Shown piece after piece: positions 25,538 through 33,568 of a DNA stretch of 64,000 nt. Made by a program: the position numbers and the translations under genes. The notes under the pieces were generated by a model. It was given only the letters and a program-made list of their open reading frames with translations. It searched no databases and had not been told where the DNA came from. How positions within the stretch are numbered: position 1 is the stretch's first letter; each line of letters starts with the position of its first letter. The stretch is from Syntrophus sp. (in: bacteria) (GTDB taxonomy: Bacteria > Desulfobacterota > Syntrophorhabdia > Syntrophorhabdales > Syntrophorhabdaceae), in NCBI GenBank assembly GCA_013824645.1, contig PNOF01000005.1, forward strand, positions 1 to 64,000. The letters are read 5' to 3'.

Positions 25538-26275
25538 TCACATGTACACGCCGCCATTGACGGCTATTACTTGCCCCGTAATATAGGATGCCTTATCGGA
25601 CACAAGGAAGCTCACGACCTCGGCAACTTCCATGGCCTTGCCGAACCTTCCCAGGGGGATTGAGGGCGTTATCATTTCTTTCGGCAGGTCTTTTGTCATT
25701 TCAGTATCAATGAAGCCGGGGGAGACGGCATTGACGAGGATGTTTCTCTTTGCAATCTCTGCCGCGAGGGCCTTTGTGGCGCCTATGAGACCTGCTTTCG
25801 CTGCAGAATAATTAACCTGACCCGCCAGGCCGCTTTGTCCCGAGGTGGAAACGATATTAATGATACGCCCTTCACGTTTTCTGAGCATGTTCATAAGCAG
25901 GAGTTTTGAGATGAGAAAAAAACCATCGAGGGTCACCGAAAGCACCCCTTTCCATTCCTCTTCGTTCATCATTGCCATGATGGTATCTTTTCTGTACCCG
26001 GCATTGTTGACAAGGGCATAGGGTGTCTCCTCTTCAAGGAGCGGCATCAGGGAAGATCTGACAGCCTCGCCGTCGGACACATCAAAGGGGAGCAAAATAC
26101 ATTTTCTTCCCATCTCTTCAACTTCCCTTGCGACCACAGAGGCGCCTTCGTGATCGCTCCTGTAATTGAGCCAGATATCAAAGCCGTCACGGGCGAGAGT
26201 GACGGCAATGGCCGCCCCGATCCCCTTGCTGGCGCCGGTAATGAGTGCAATTTTACCTTTATTCATTGAGTCCAT
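25538..26275 (-). CDS. 3-oxoacyl-ACP reductase (FabG-like)
   Basis: An SDR enzyme with the cofactor motif TGASKGIG, NNAG, and the Ser-Tyr-Lys site in STSGQSGLAGQVNYSAAKAG. It should reduce 3-oxoacyl-ACP to 3-hydroxyacyl-ACP with NADPH, feeding the two dehydratases. I prefer the ATG at 26275, which overlaps the lipoprotein stop (TGATG); the track starts one codon earlier at a TTG. The 125-bp element and toxin-antitoxin genes separate it from the deacetylase gene. Confidence 0.9.
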   Translation of the reverse strand: MDSMNKGKIALITGASKGIGAAIAVTLARDGFDIWLNYRSDHEGASVVAREVEEMGRKCILLPFDVSDGEAVRSSLMPLLEEETPYALVNNAGYRKDTIMAMMNEEEWKGVLSVTLDGFFLISKLLLMNMLRKREGRIINIVSTSGQSGLAGQVNYSAAKAGLIGATKALAAEIAKRNILVNAVSPGFIDTEMTKDLPKEMITPSIPLGRFGKAMEVAEVVSFLVSDKASYITGQVIAVNGGVYM

Positions 26276-26853
26276 CAACGGACCGCCTTCACTTTTCCCG
26301 CATTGTCAAAGTCAATGGCAGTGGTGCCCCACCTGTTTCTCCAGAAGACCCATGTGCTGTCATACAGCGATGGGGTCCTGTGGGTGGCCGGATAACCGAA
26401 GGCTGTTCGCACTCCTTCTTTCGACATACCCACATACACTTTTCCATCGGCAATCCCCTTGCCGTCGATCTCGGAAAAATCTTTAATTGAAACAGGTGTT
26501 GTTGACATGATAAGCTTTACATACTGCTCTATGCCCATACCCATCTTCCCTTCATCATATTCAAACTCTATTCGTCTTCCTGTATCTTTTTCAAGGATAA
26601 AAATGTATCTTCGCACATATTCTATTTCCACTACAGCGTTGACAGGAATTACTACGTGGCCCCAGCCCGGATCTGTCCAGTTGGCGTAGCTCGCCTTGTA
26701 GTTGCTGCCGCTTTGCTGGGTATGAATATTGTTTTTAAGATAGAGCGGCTTTGACCCGTCACCAACCACATAGCGGGTACTGCCACAGCCCTGCAGCACA
26801 AAACATACAACAGACAGGATGAGAACTAAAAAAACAAGTTTTTTGTGATCCAT
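26275..26853 (-). CDS. Lipoprotein of the biosynthetic operon
   Basis: A 192-residue protein with a signal peptide ending in a lipobox, VLQGCGS, so it should be lipidated on Cys. The mature part contains SKPLYLKNNIHTQ and HVVIPVNAVVEIEY, then a C-terminal repeat typical of small outer-membrane-linked lipoproteins. I do not recognise a named family. A strong site GGGAGG precedes its ATG, and it is the first gene of the operon. A decayed copy lies at 31465-31661, and its presence in the duplicated unit argues for a functional link with the radical SAM and KAS III genes. Confidence 0.7.
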   Translation of the reverse strand: MDHKKLVFLVLILSVVCFVLQGCGSTRYVVGDGSKPLYLKNNIHTQQSGSNYKASYANWTDPGWGHVVIPVNAVVEIEYVRRYIFILEKDTGRRIEFEYDEGKMGMGIEQYVKLIMSTTPVSIKDFSEIDGKGIADGKVYVGMSKEGVRTAFGYPATHRTPSLYDSTWVFWRNRWGTTAIDFDNAGKVKAVR

Positions 26854-27307
26854 GATTATCCTCCCGTTTTATTCATAACGCTCTAAACTCTTACAGAGTG
26901 TTAAATACCCCCGAAGGCAGGCTACCGCCATCCACCCTTGTAACAGAGCCATATTTGTAGGATTGTCCATTAATAAATAATCGCCTGAATGTAATCGCCT
27001 AAGTGTTAACGAGTATATCACAAGATTCAGCCATCCTGCCATACCTATTGCGCTAATCAATATCTGTCAATGAGCAAAGTTTTTCGCGGTATCCGGTATC
27101 TCCGGATGTTACCCCGGACAACCAGGGAAACATCCATAAGCTCATTGATGTCCTTGAGCGCCTGAATTCCCTTGACTCTATATGATCTGATATATTATCG
27201 TTAATCTCAATGACACAAACAATCGAACATATGTCGTCTTTAGGAGTACAGCCTTGCTATATACTATTCAAAACAGCAGTACTTATATTTTATCAAACGG
27301 AAATTGA
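26854..27307. promoter_or_regulatory. Divergent promoter region of the two biosynthetic operons
   Basis: This gap separates the lipoprotein operon (minus) from the radical SAM 4/KAS III operon (plus), so both promoters should lie here. Two tandem 14-bp repeats, TAATCGCCTGAATG and TAATCGCCTAAGTG (26978-27005), differ at two positions and may bind a regulator. ATCCGGTATCTCCGGAT near 27095 is a short inverted repeat. I saw no riboswitch. The 63-codon ORF at 26869-27060 is not supported. Confidence 0.5.
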
Positions 27308-28603
27308 ATGAAAGTCCTCCTTGTTAACCCTCCCAATTGCGGGCGCAGTATTCCTGAAGAACTGTACGGTATCAATTCCCTTAAGCTGATCCTGCGTGGA
27401 GAACCACTCTCGCTTGAGGCCTTGGCGGGCAACCTCGATCATCATGAAGTGAAGATAGTTGACCTGAAGGCCGCACCTGACACCTTTATTGAAATACTTA
27501 CAGACTTTCATCCCGGCATCGTGGGAATTACCGGTGTAACCTGTGAGGCAAATACCATGCTGAAACTGGCAGCCATGGCAAAGGAACTCTCAGGCGCCAC
27601 CGTTGTAGCCGGCGGTGTACATGCAAGTAATGATCCCTCTTTTTTTAACCGGGAAGAGATAGATTATATCGTCATGGGTCTTGGGAAATTAAGTTTCAGG
27701 GAACTTGTTGATGCCCTGGAGATGGGCAATATGGGGAAGGTAATCGCCGGTGTTGCCAAAACAAACCCTGGAGGAGCGCTTGTCTTTGCTCCCCGGGAAT
27801 TCACCAGGGACGATCTCGTTGAGGAGAAGGCCCCTCGTTATGACCTCACAAACCCCTATCGCGGATATTATTTTCTGGAATCTCTTGGCTTCAGTCTTGG
27901 CCTTGTCTCCACCGCTTTCGGTTGTCCTCACCGCTGTTCCTTCTGCTCTATCGAAAACATAACCAATGGCCATTATCTTACTCACGGCCCCGAAACGGTT
28001 ATCCGTGACATCGGATTGCTCGGCGATATTCCCGTCATCCGCTTGGTCGATGCAAATACCTTTGGCAATATTTCCCAATCCAGAATACTCTGTCAAAAAA
28101 TTGGAGAGTCGTGCATAAAAAAACAATTTGTCGCCGATGTGCGTTCCGACACTGTGGTGCGTCACCCTGACCTGTTTCGCGAATGGAGAAAGGTGGGACT
28201 CCGTTCTGTCATTATCGGTTTTGAAGAGATAGACGACGGACGGTTAAGCACAATGGGAAAGGCAAACACCACAGCCATGAACTCCGAGGCCATCCATGTA
28301 CTCCACGATATAGGTATTACCATCGTCGGCGATTTCATCATATCACCCGATTTCGACGAAGATCAATTCCAGGCGCTGAGAGACTATCTGGAGAAAAACC
28401 CGGTGGACCTGCTCATGCCTTCTATACTCACACCACTTCCCGGAACACCGCTTTATGAGTCCATGAAGGACAAGATTACCATCCATGACCTGGATTATTA
28501 CACTCTTACCAATGCGGTAATTCCTATCAAGATGGATGAGAAGGTTTTTTATGAAAACTATGCAGGCCTGATGAGATCTGGTCATGCGGGGGCAAAACTA
28601 TAG
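27308..28603 (+). CDS. B12-binding radical SAM protein 4
   Basis: This 431-residue protein has a cobalamin-binding-type N-terminal domain (residues 1-140: LSLEALAGNLDHHEVKIVD, VVAGGVHASNDP) and a radical SAM core with CPHRCSFC at Cys206, 210 and 213. The end shows LTPLPGTPLYESMKDK. It is divergent from the main operon and followed directly by KAS III A, whose ribosome site begins two bases after its stop. A remnant of a second copy lies at 31901-32070, also directly before a KAS III gene. Substrate unknown; context suggests an acyl or starter intermediate used by KAS III. Confidence 0.85.
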   Translation: MKVLLVNPPNCGRSIPEELYGINSLKLILRGEPLSLEALAGNLDHHEVKIVDLKAAPDTFIEILTDFHPGIVGITGVTCEANTMLKLAAMAKELSGATVVAGGVHASNDPSFFNREEIDYIVMGLGKLSFRELVDALEMGNMGKVIAGVAKTNPGGALVFAPREFTRDDLVEEKAPRYDLTNPYRGYYFLESLGFSLGLVSTAFGCPHRCSFCSIENITNGHYLTHGPETVIRDIGLLGDIPVIRLVDANTFGNISQSRILCQKIGESCIKKQFVADVRSDTVVRHPDLFREWRKVGLRSVIIGFEEIDDGRLSTMGKANTTAMNSEAIHVLHDIGITIVGDFIISPDFDEDQFQALRDYLEKNPVDLLMPSILTPLPGTPLYESMKDKITIHDLDYYTLTNAVIPIKMDEKVFYENYAGLMRSGHAGAKL

Positions 28604-28616
28604 TGAGGTGTGCGCC

Positions 28617-29774
28617 TTGAAAAATGTCTATATAACCGATCTGGCCGCTTTTCTTCCCAATAAACCCGTATCAAATGACGAAATTGATAAAATCCTTGGT
28701 GTGGTAGAACAGATCCCGACGCGGACCAAGAAAATCATCCTGAGAAACAACGATATCCAGACGAGGCACTATGCAATCGACCCTGAGACAGGAAGGACAA
28801 CCCACACGAATGCTCAACTTGCCGCCGAGGCCATACGAGGGTTGAAACCATATGAGGGCTTTTCTCTCAACGATATAGAATGTCTTTGCTGTGGTACTGC
28901 GACCCCCGACCAGCTCATGCCCGGCCATGGATTAATGGTCCACGGTGAGCTGAAAAGCGGACCTTGCGAGGTAGTCAGTACGGCAGGCGTCTGTATATCG
29001 GGCATGACAGCCCTAAAATACGCCTACATGAACGTATCCCTCGGTCTTTCAAAAAACGCCGTGGCAGCGGGATCCGATGTGGCATCGCCCTCCCTGAGGG
29101 CCCGGTCTTACATCGGTGTCAGGCAGAAAGAAAAAATCGAGGGGGCCGCACGAAAGGGAGAGATGCTGCCTTTTGATACGGTTTTTCTCAGATGGATGCT
29201 CTCCGACGCAGCAGGTGCTGTCTTCATAACGCAGGACCGGATATCCGATCGACCTGCCCTGAAAATAGACTGGATTGAGAATATCTCTTTCGCGGGAGAG
29301 ATGGAGACCTGTATGTACGCGGGAGCGAAGAAAAACAACGACGGTTCCATAACCGGCTGGCGGGAGTTCCCATCACCGGAGGATGCTGTCATGAACGGCG
29401 CTTTTCTCATACAGCAGGACGTGAAACTCCTCAATAATGACATTATGTATGTTTCCGTCGACAAGACATTACCCTTTGTGATCAAAAAACATGGGCTCTC
29501 GGCGGCTCAGGTTGACTGGCTTCTGCCCCATTATTCATCGGGCTATTTCAGGCAGAGGTACTATGATCAGTTGAAGGGGTTCGGGTTTGAAATTCCGTTT
29601 GAAAAATGGTTTACCAATCTAAGTTATAAAGGAAACACGGGGGCCGCCTCAATGTATATTATTCTTGAGGAGCTTTTCCATTCGGGCAAGCTTAAGAAGG
29701 GCCAAAAGATACTCTGTTATATTCCCGAAAGCGCCAGATTCTCAATTTGCTATGTTATGCTGACGGTGGTATGA
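28617..29774 (+). CDS. KAS III-like ketosynthase A
   Basis: Thiolase-fold enzyme of the FabH family with the catalytic set intact: Cys in GVCISGMTA (about residue 126), His in LLPHYSSGYF and Asn in SYKGNTGAAS. FabH-type enzymes condense an acyl-CoA or acyl-ACP starter with malonyl-ACP, or make acyl transfers. The track starts at 28584 inside the radical SAM gene; I prefer the TTG at 28617, which follows GAGGTG by six bases and matches the start architecture of copy B. A half copy of the 125-bp element follows the stop. Confidence 0.86.
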   Translation: MKNVYITDLAAFLPNKPVSNDEIDKILGVVEQIPTRTKKIILRNNDIQTRHYAIDPETGRTTHTNAQLAAEAIRGLKPYEGFSLNDIECLCCGTATPDQLMPGHGLMVHGELKSGPCEVVSTAGVCISGMTALKYAYMNVSLGLSKNAVAAGSDVASPSLRARSYIGVRQKEKIEGAARKGEMLPFDTVFLRWMLSDAAGAVFITQDRISDRPALKIDWIENISFAGEMETCMYAGAKKNNDGSITGWREFPSPEDAVMNGAFLIQQDVKLLNNDIMYVSVDKTLPFVIKKHGLSAAQVDWLLPHYSSGYFRQRYYDQLKGFGFEIPFEKWFTNLSYKGNTGAASMYIILEELFHSGKLKKGQKILCYIPESARFSICYVMLTVV

Positions 29775-29775
29775 A

Positions 29776-29821
29776 TAGGTCAATCCGACTGCCTTCATAG
29801 AACAGTGTTTTCTCTTCGTCA
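29776..29821 (+). repeat. Truncated copy of the 125-bp element
   Basis: GGTCAATCCGACTGCC and the following 30 bp match the first 46 bp of the element at 33238-33283, in the same position after a KAS III stop. The match ends abruptly at GTCAGG, where the ABC ATPase stub begins, marking a recombination joint. Confidence 0.6.
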
Positions 29822-29882
29822 GGTCCCGCGCCACGAGTATCTTTGTATCAGGCACCTGTTCTGTCACCTTACTATTTCCCAC
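29822..29882 (-). pseudogene. 5' stub of the ABC exporter ATPase gene
   Basis: On the minus strand the frame beginning GTG at 29882 reads MGNSKVTEQVPDTKILVARD, nearly identical to the first residues of the intact ATPase at 38581-39357. It then runs into the 125-bp element remnant. The stub overlaps the end of the BtrH-like gene A exactly as the intact gene overlaps BtrH-like gene B. It is a leftover of a duplication. Confidence 0.8.
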
Positions 29883-30880
29883 AAATCTTTATATAGCTGA
29901 TGTTCTTTTGCGGCGCAATCAAGAATGATATCACCCAGGCGGTCAAAATTGTCCCCATCAGTTGATCTGTTTTTGCAAATCCTGGCGCCATAGAGGGCAA
30001 ACTCCCGCCACTGGTCACCTATGGCCGTCATCCTCTTTGACAGTTCTAAAAGTCGTTCATTACCCATTATATGGCCGGCTTCATTGAGAAAGGCGGCGTA
30101 CATTAGGCGAAATCCGCCACCGCCGGTGCCAATCTCTTCCTGCATCCTGATGGCATGGCTAAGATGGAGGAGTGCCTTGCGCTTCCCGTATTTTTCCGGC
30201 CACTGTCTGAGGGCTTTCGCGAACATCCTGATGCCCCGCACACCAATAAGGGGGACCGGCGTTTTTATCATCATCCTGCATGCTTCTTTGATACCATTTT
30301 TTATGGCACGAGGAAAATCAACCTTTTCGGGAACATCGGACAGATAGTACATCTTGCCTTTCGGGGCCAGAAGGCCTTTAGCAAAACGGGCCTTCATGAG
30401 ATCTTTCCGCGAGCAGACAACGGGCTCATTGAGGACAGTGTCACTTATGAGGTAGTCGTTCCCTTCCCTGCCATAGACAATGAGTGAGTGGGCGTTGAAA
30501 TGAAACCGCATGGCGTCCGGCATGTAAGGGAGCCAGTAAATGCCTGCCTGGAGGCCTACCGGTATCCCTTTATCAATGACACCGTCAAGGGCGTCCATGG
30601 CCCTTTCGGGGTCTTTGAACCTGAAGGTCTCAAACCGGACATTGAGGCGTTTCGCCGTACTTTTCAGTATCCTCCCCGGCGTGTTACGATAGGTGATGAA
30701 GGGCGATCCGTAGACCTTGATGATGGGAAAATATCCGAAGAAAATACCGGCCCCTATACCAAAGACAAGGGGCTCCGAGGCGTTGAGACCGTAATGTGAA
30801 AGCAGGCTTGATGTGGCTCCGCTTTCACAGTGGGCCCCTTGGCGATGAATAAATGCTGTGTCTGTTTTTTCTACTATCAT
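29864..30880 (-). CDS. BtrH-like acyltransferase A (papain-like fold)
   Basis: A 338-residue protein with the BtrH N-terminal domain pattern: Cys18 in AHCESGATSSLL, PLVFGIGAGIFFGY, His131 in FHFNAHSLIVYG and Asp147 in YLISD, forming a probable Cys-His-Asp triad; the C-terminal half resembles the associated DUF4872 domain. BtrH moves an acyl group from an ACP to an amine in butirosin synthesis. Here it may release the finished chain from ACP onto an amine-containing acceptor. The gene starts directly after the stop of the small protein A, and its end overlaps the ABC ATPase stub. Confidence 0.78.
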   Translation of the reverse strand: MIVEKTDTAFIHRQGAHCESGATSSLLSHYGLNASEPLVFGIGAGIFFGYFPIIKVYGSPFITYRNTPGRILKSTAKRLNVRFETFRFKDPERAMDALDGVIDKGIPVGLQAGIYWLPYMPDAMRFHFNAHSLIVYGREGNDYLISDTVLNEPVVCSRKDLMKARFAKGLLAPKGKMYYLSDVPEKVDFPRAIKNGIKEACRMMIKTPVPLIGVRGIRMFAKALRQWPEKYGKRKALLHLSHAIRMQEEIGTGGGGFRLMYAAFLNEAGHIMGNERLLELSKRMTAIGDQWREFALYGARICKNRSTDGDNFDRLGDIILDCAAKEHQLYKDLWEIVR

Positions 30881-31273
30881 TCAGGACACTTCTTTCAGTT
30901 GTTCAACAGTCACGTTAAAAACCGAGGCGTAGCGTTGGAGTGCCTCATCATCAAGCTTGTTAAAGGCCCGTGGTTTGAGGTGGCGCTTCACCCTCCAAGC
31001 CCCAAGGCCGGTATATTGAGAGAGCAACTTTACGTCCATGAGATTTTTGTTCATGTGATATGCCAGGGGGCTCAGTTTCTTCTTTTTGACCTTTTCCAGT
31101 ATACCGGCAAGCTCTTCGTTTATAAACTCCCACGCAATACCATTAGCAATATTTGTCGGCTCCCAACCAGCGCTCTGAGACTTTACGTATTCACCATTTT
31201 TATCGGTAGCGTAACAGATAACCCGTACATGCCCTAATATACCCTGGTCCTGGGGAACGTCTTTCTTTTCCAT
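30881..31273 (-). CDS. Small helix-turn-helix-like partner protein A
   Basis: A 130-residue protein directly preceding BtrH-like A with no gap. Its C-terminal 60 residues (LSPLAYHMNKN through YASVFNVTVEQLKE) resemble an HTH/Cro-like fold with the recognition-like helix GAWRVKRHLKPRAF. The N-terminal half contains the conserved block GWEPTNIANGIAWEFINE. Three copies exist, each linked to a BtrH-like gene. It could be a regulator, or a partner that presents the ACP or acceptor to BtrH. I do not recognise a named family. Confidence 0.65.
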   Translation of the reverse strand: MEKKDVPQDQGILGHVRVICYATDKNGEYVKSQSAGWEPTNIANGIAWEFINEELAGILEKVKKKKLSPLAYHMNKNLMDVKLLSQYTGLGAWRVKRHLKPRAFNKLDDEALQRYASVFNVTVEQLKEVS

Positions 31274-31430
31274 ATGTCTAAAAGATATACCCTTTTATAC
31301 TATTTGTCATTCCAGTCCTGGTCCGTTGCCGGTCAATCTGCCCCGCTGTTCTTCTGTACTGTACTATGCCCTGCAAGGTACAACAAATCAATTAAGATGT
31401 ATCTGGAACGTCAGTATAACCTCTTGTGTC

Positions 31431-31474
31431 ATTGGGATTATACTGTGCCATACAGGGGTCAGCTTTGTCAATTT
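31431..31474 (-). promoter_or_regulatory. Conserved upstream block of BtrH unit A
   Basis: On the minus strand TTGACAAAGC, then about 12 bases, TATGGCACAG and TATAAT. Corresponding blocks with TTGACAAAG and TGTGGCAC lie upstream of units B (about 40891-40943) and C (about 42595-42640). TTGACA and the TATAAT-like element are 22-23 bases apart, too far for a standard sigma-70 promoter. Confidence 0.45.
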
Positions 31475-31661
31475 TCTTGCCGGTTATTTTCTCAATAACA
31501 TAAAAACCTATTCACCCGTATTCTATTTCCACAATTGTATTTACGGGGAAGATAATATGACCTGTCCCAGGATTTATCCAGTTTTCGTAGTTTGCCCTGT
31601 ATGTTTTGCTATCGTTTGTCTGGGTATGGATGTTATTTTTCATATAAAGCTGCTTTGGCTT
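31465..31661 (-). pseudogene. Decayed copy of the operon lipoprotein
   Basis: The reading frame KQLYMKNNIHTQ and GHIIFPVNTIVEIEY matches the lipoprotein at 26275-26853 (LYLKNNIHTQ, HVVIPVNAVVEIEY). A frameshift follows; in another frame IEKITGKKID continues the match to LEKDTGRRIE. The signal peptide and C terminus are gone. It lies next to the radical SAM remnant in the same divergent arrangement as the intact pair, so the whole divergent unit was copied. Confidence 0.8.
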
Positions 31662-31900
31662 TGATGGTTCTTGCGGTGCTGCCGAAACAATGCGGGCGCC
31701 AGCGCGGTGTCGGACAGACCGGATTATTAACGATGAAACAAGATATCCTGTCAGGTAGTAGGTAGCTCCTAAGGTCGTGAATTTACTTGACTCCACAGAA
31801 CCGGATATATTATCTTAGTCACGGCCCGAAGAGGTCAATACATTATCAATTGGAAGGATACAATCTTGCAGTATGAATTCGGACAAACAAATTATATAAA

Positions 31901-32070
31901 CCGCGAGCGGGACTCCGCTTTATAGGTCCATGAAGGAGAAGATTACTATCCATGACCTGGATTATTATACTCTGTTCAATGCCGTTCTCCCCACCACGAT
32001 GGATGAAAAGGTGTTCTGCGAAAACTAAGCCGACCTTCTGAAATCAGGTCATTCAGGAGCAAAAATATAA
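31901..32070 (+). pseudogene. C-terminal remnant of radical SAM protein 4 copy
   Basis: GTPLYRSMKEKITIHDLDYY matches the end of radical SAM 4 (GTPLYESMKDKITIHDLDYY). An in-frame TAA at 32026 replaces a Tyr codon, then the match continues to SGHSGAKI and the original stop. Nearly all of the gene is lost. It precedes KAS III B with the same spacing as the intact gene precedes KAS III A. Confidence 0.85.
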
Positions 32071-32083
32071 TGAGGTGTGTCCT

Positions 32084-33235
32084 TTGAAAGAAGTTTTTAT
32101 AACCGATGTAGCTGCTTTTCTTCCCAACAAGCCCGTTACAAACAATGAGATAGAGAAGTATCTCGGCGTAGTGAACAATATATCCACCCAGATCAAGAAG
32201 ATAGTCCTCAGGAGCAATGCCATTGACACGCGATACTACGCCATTGATCTAAAAACGGGTATGCCGAGTCATACCAACGCGCAGATTACTGCTGAGGCCG
32301 TCCGGGAATTAAAACCTTATGAGGGCTTTATCCTCAACGATATAGAATGTCTCTGCTGCGGCACCACCAGCCCCGACCAGTTGATACCCGGCCATGGACT
32401 TATGGTCCACGGAGAATTGAAAAGCGGACCCTGCGAGGTTGTCAGTACAACAAGCGCCTGTATATCGGGTATGACGGCCATGAAATACGCCTACATGAAC
32501 GTGGCCCTCGGTCTCGTAAAGAATGCCATCGCCACCGGCTCGGAAGTGATGTCGGCTTTCATACGGGCAGGTTTTTACGATGGCGTTGGACAGAATAAAG
32601 AGGTCCTCTCAAAGAAGGACGAGATGTTACCTTTCGATTCCTCCTTTCTGAGGTGGATGCTTTCCGATGGAGCCGGCGCCGTATTTCTGACCCCGGAAAG
32701 GGTCCCCGGCCGCCTTGCTCTTAAGATCGACTGGATCGAGGAGGTTTCCTTCGCAGGGGAATATGAGACTTGCATGTATGCCGGGGCAAGCAAAAACGAA
32801 GACGGCATCATAAAAGGCTGGCGCGAATATCCTTCACAGCTTGAAGCCGTAAAAGATGGAGCTTTCCTCGTGCATCAGGACATAAAACTCTTAAGCAGCG
32901 TCGGCGGCATCGTTTCCGTGGAAAAGACATTGCCACTGATTATAAAAAAACACAGCCTTTCAGCCTCTCAGATTGACTGGCTGTTGCCCCACTACTCGTC
33001 AAACTACTTCAGACCGGTCTATTACGATCACCTGAAGAAATTCGGCTTCGAGATTCCCTATGAAAAATGGTTTACAAACCTGAGCTACAAAGGGAACACG
33101 GGGTCTGCATCGATCTATATTATACTGGAAGAGCTGTTCCGTTCGGGAAAACTCAAAAAGGGCCATAAACTGCTCTGTTTCATCCCCGAAAGCGCACGGT
33201 TTTCTACGTGCTACATGCTCCTCACCGTTGTGTAA
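32084..33235 (+). CDS. KAS III-like ketosynthase B
   Basis: Paralogue of KAS III A, with highly similar sequence throughout. Catalytic residues are kept: Cys in SACISGMTA, His in LLPHYSSNYF, Asn in SYKGNTGSAS. The residue before Cys differs (Ala in B, Val in A), which may affect starter choice. The track begins at GTG 32075; I prefer TTG at 32084, six bases after GAGGTG. Its former partner radical SAM gene is only a remnant, so it now probably depends on radical SAM 4 or acts alone. The intact 125-bp element follows the stop. Confidence 0.85.
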   Translation: MKEVFITDVAAFLPNKPVTNNEIEKYLGVVNNISTQIKKIVLRSNAIDTRYYAIDLKTGMPSHTNAQITAEAVRELKPYEGFILNDIECLCCGTTSPDQLIPGHGLMVHGELKSGPCEVVSTTSACISGMTAMKYAYMNVALGLVKNAIATGSEVMSAFIRAGFYDGVGQNKEVLSKKDEMLPFDSSFLRWMLSDGAGAVFLTPERVPGRLALKIDWIEEVSFAGEYETCMYAGASKNEDGIIKGWREYPSQLEAVKDGAFLVHQDIKLLSSVGGIVSVEKTLPLIIKKHSLSASQIDWLLPHYSSNYFRPVYYDHLKKFGFEIPYEKWFTNLSYKGNTGSASIYIILEELFRSGKLKKGHKLLCFIPESARFSTCYMLLTVV

Positions 33236-33237
33236 GC

Positions 33238-33363
33238 GGTCAATCCGACTGCCTGCATATAATGGCGCTTTTCTCATCGTCAGCTTCCTCGACGTACAGA
33301 AGTACGTCTACGTCAGCTTTCTCTTCAGCATCACCATTCTATTTTGGCATTCGAATTGACTGG
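33238..33363 (+). repeat. About 125-bp palindromic element after a stop codon, copy 3
   Basis: Terminal segments GGTCAATCCGACTGCCTGCA and TGGCATTCGAATTGACTGG form an imperfect inverted repeat; the core has GACGTACAGAAGTACGTC. Position and orientation relative to the upstream gene are as in copies 1 and 2. The rest of the gap to 33568 holds nothing I can identify. Confidence 0.65.
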
Positions 33364-33568
33364 GTTATCGGTAACTGATCGTTTTTGGTATCCATGTAGC
33401 CTAAATACGACCAGTAATACGGACTAACATCCATTATTGCTTGTTGCACCTACCAGTCAACAGCCCCAGATGACATAAAGAATGCCGATTACCATTTGAA
33501 GTATTTGCCAGAATTGAATATGCTTAGATGGTTGAAGAACATGTTGGATAATTGGAAGGTTCGATAAG

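Noticed and set aside
1826-26853. Firm assignment as a ladderane locus
   Set aside because: The similarity to anammox candidate loci is by gene types only; the ladderane pathway itself is not proven, and typical aryl-polyene parts are equally present.
26869-27060. 63-codon ORF in the divergent promoter gap
   Set aside because: No recognisable sequence, no ribosome site, and it would cover the region needed for two promoters.
31431-31460. Sigma-54 promoter upstream of the BtrH units
   Set aside because: TGGCAC fits the -24 box, but the -12 GC at the required distance is missing in all three copies.
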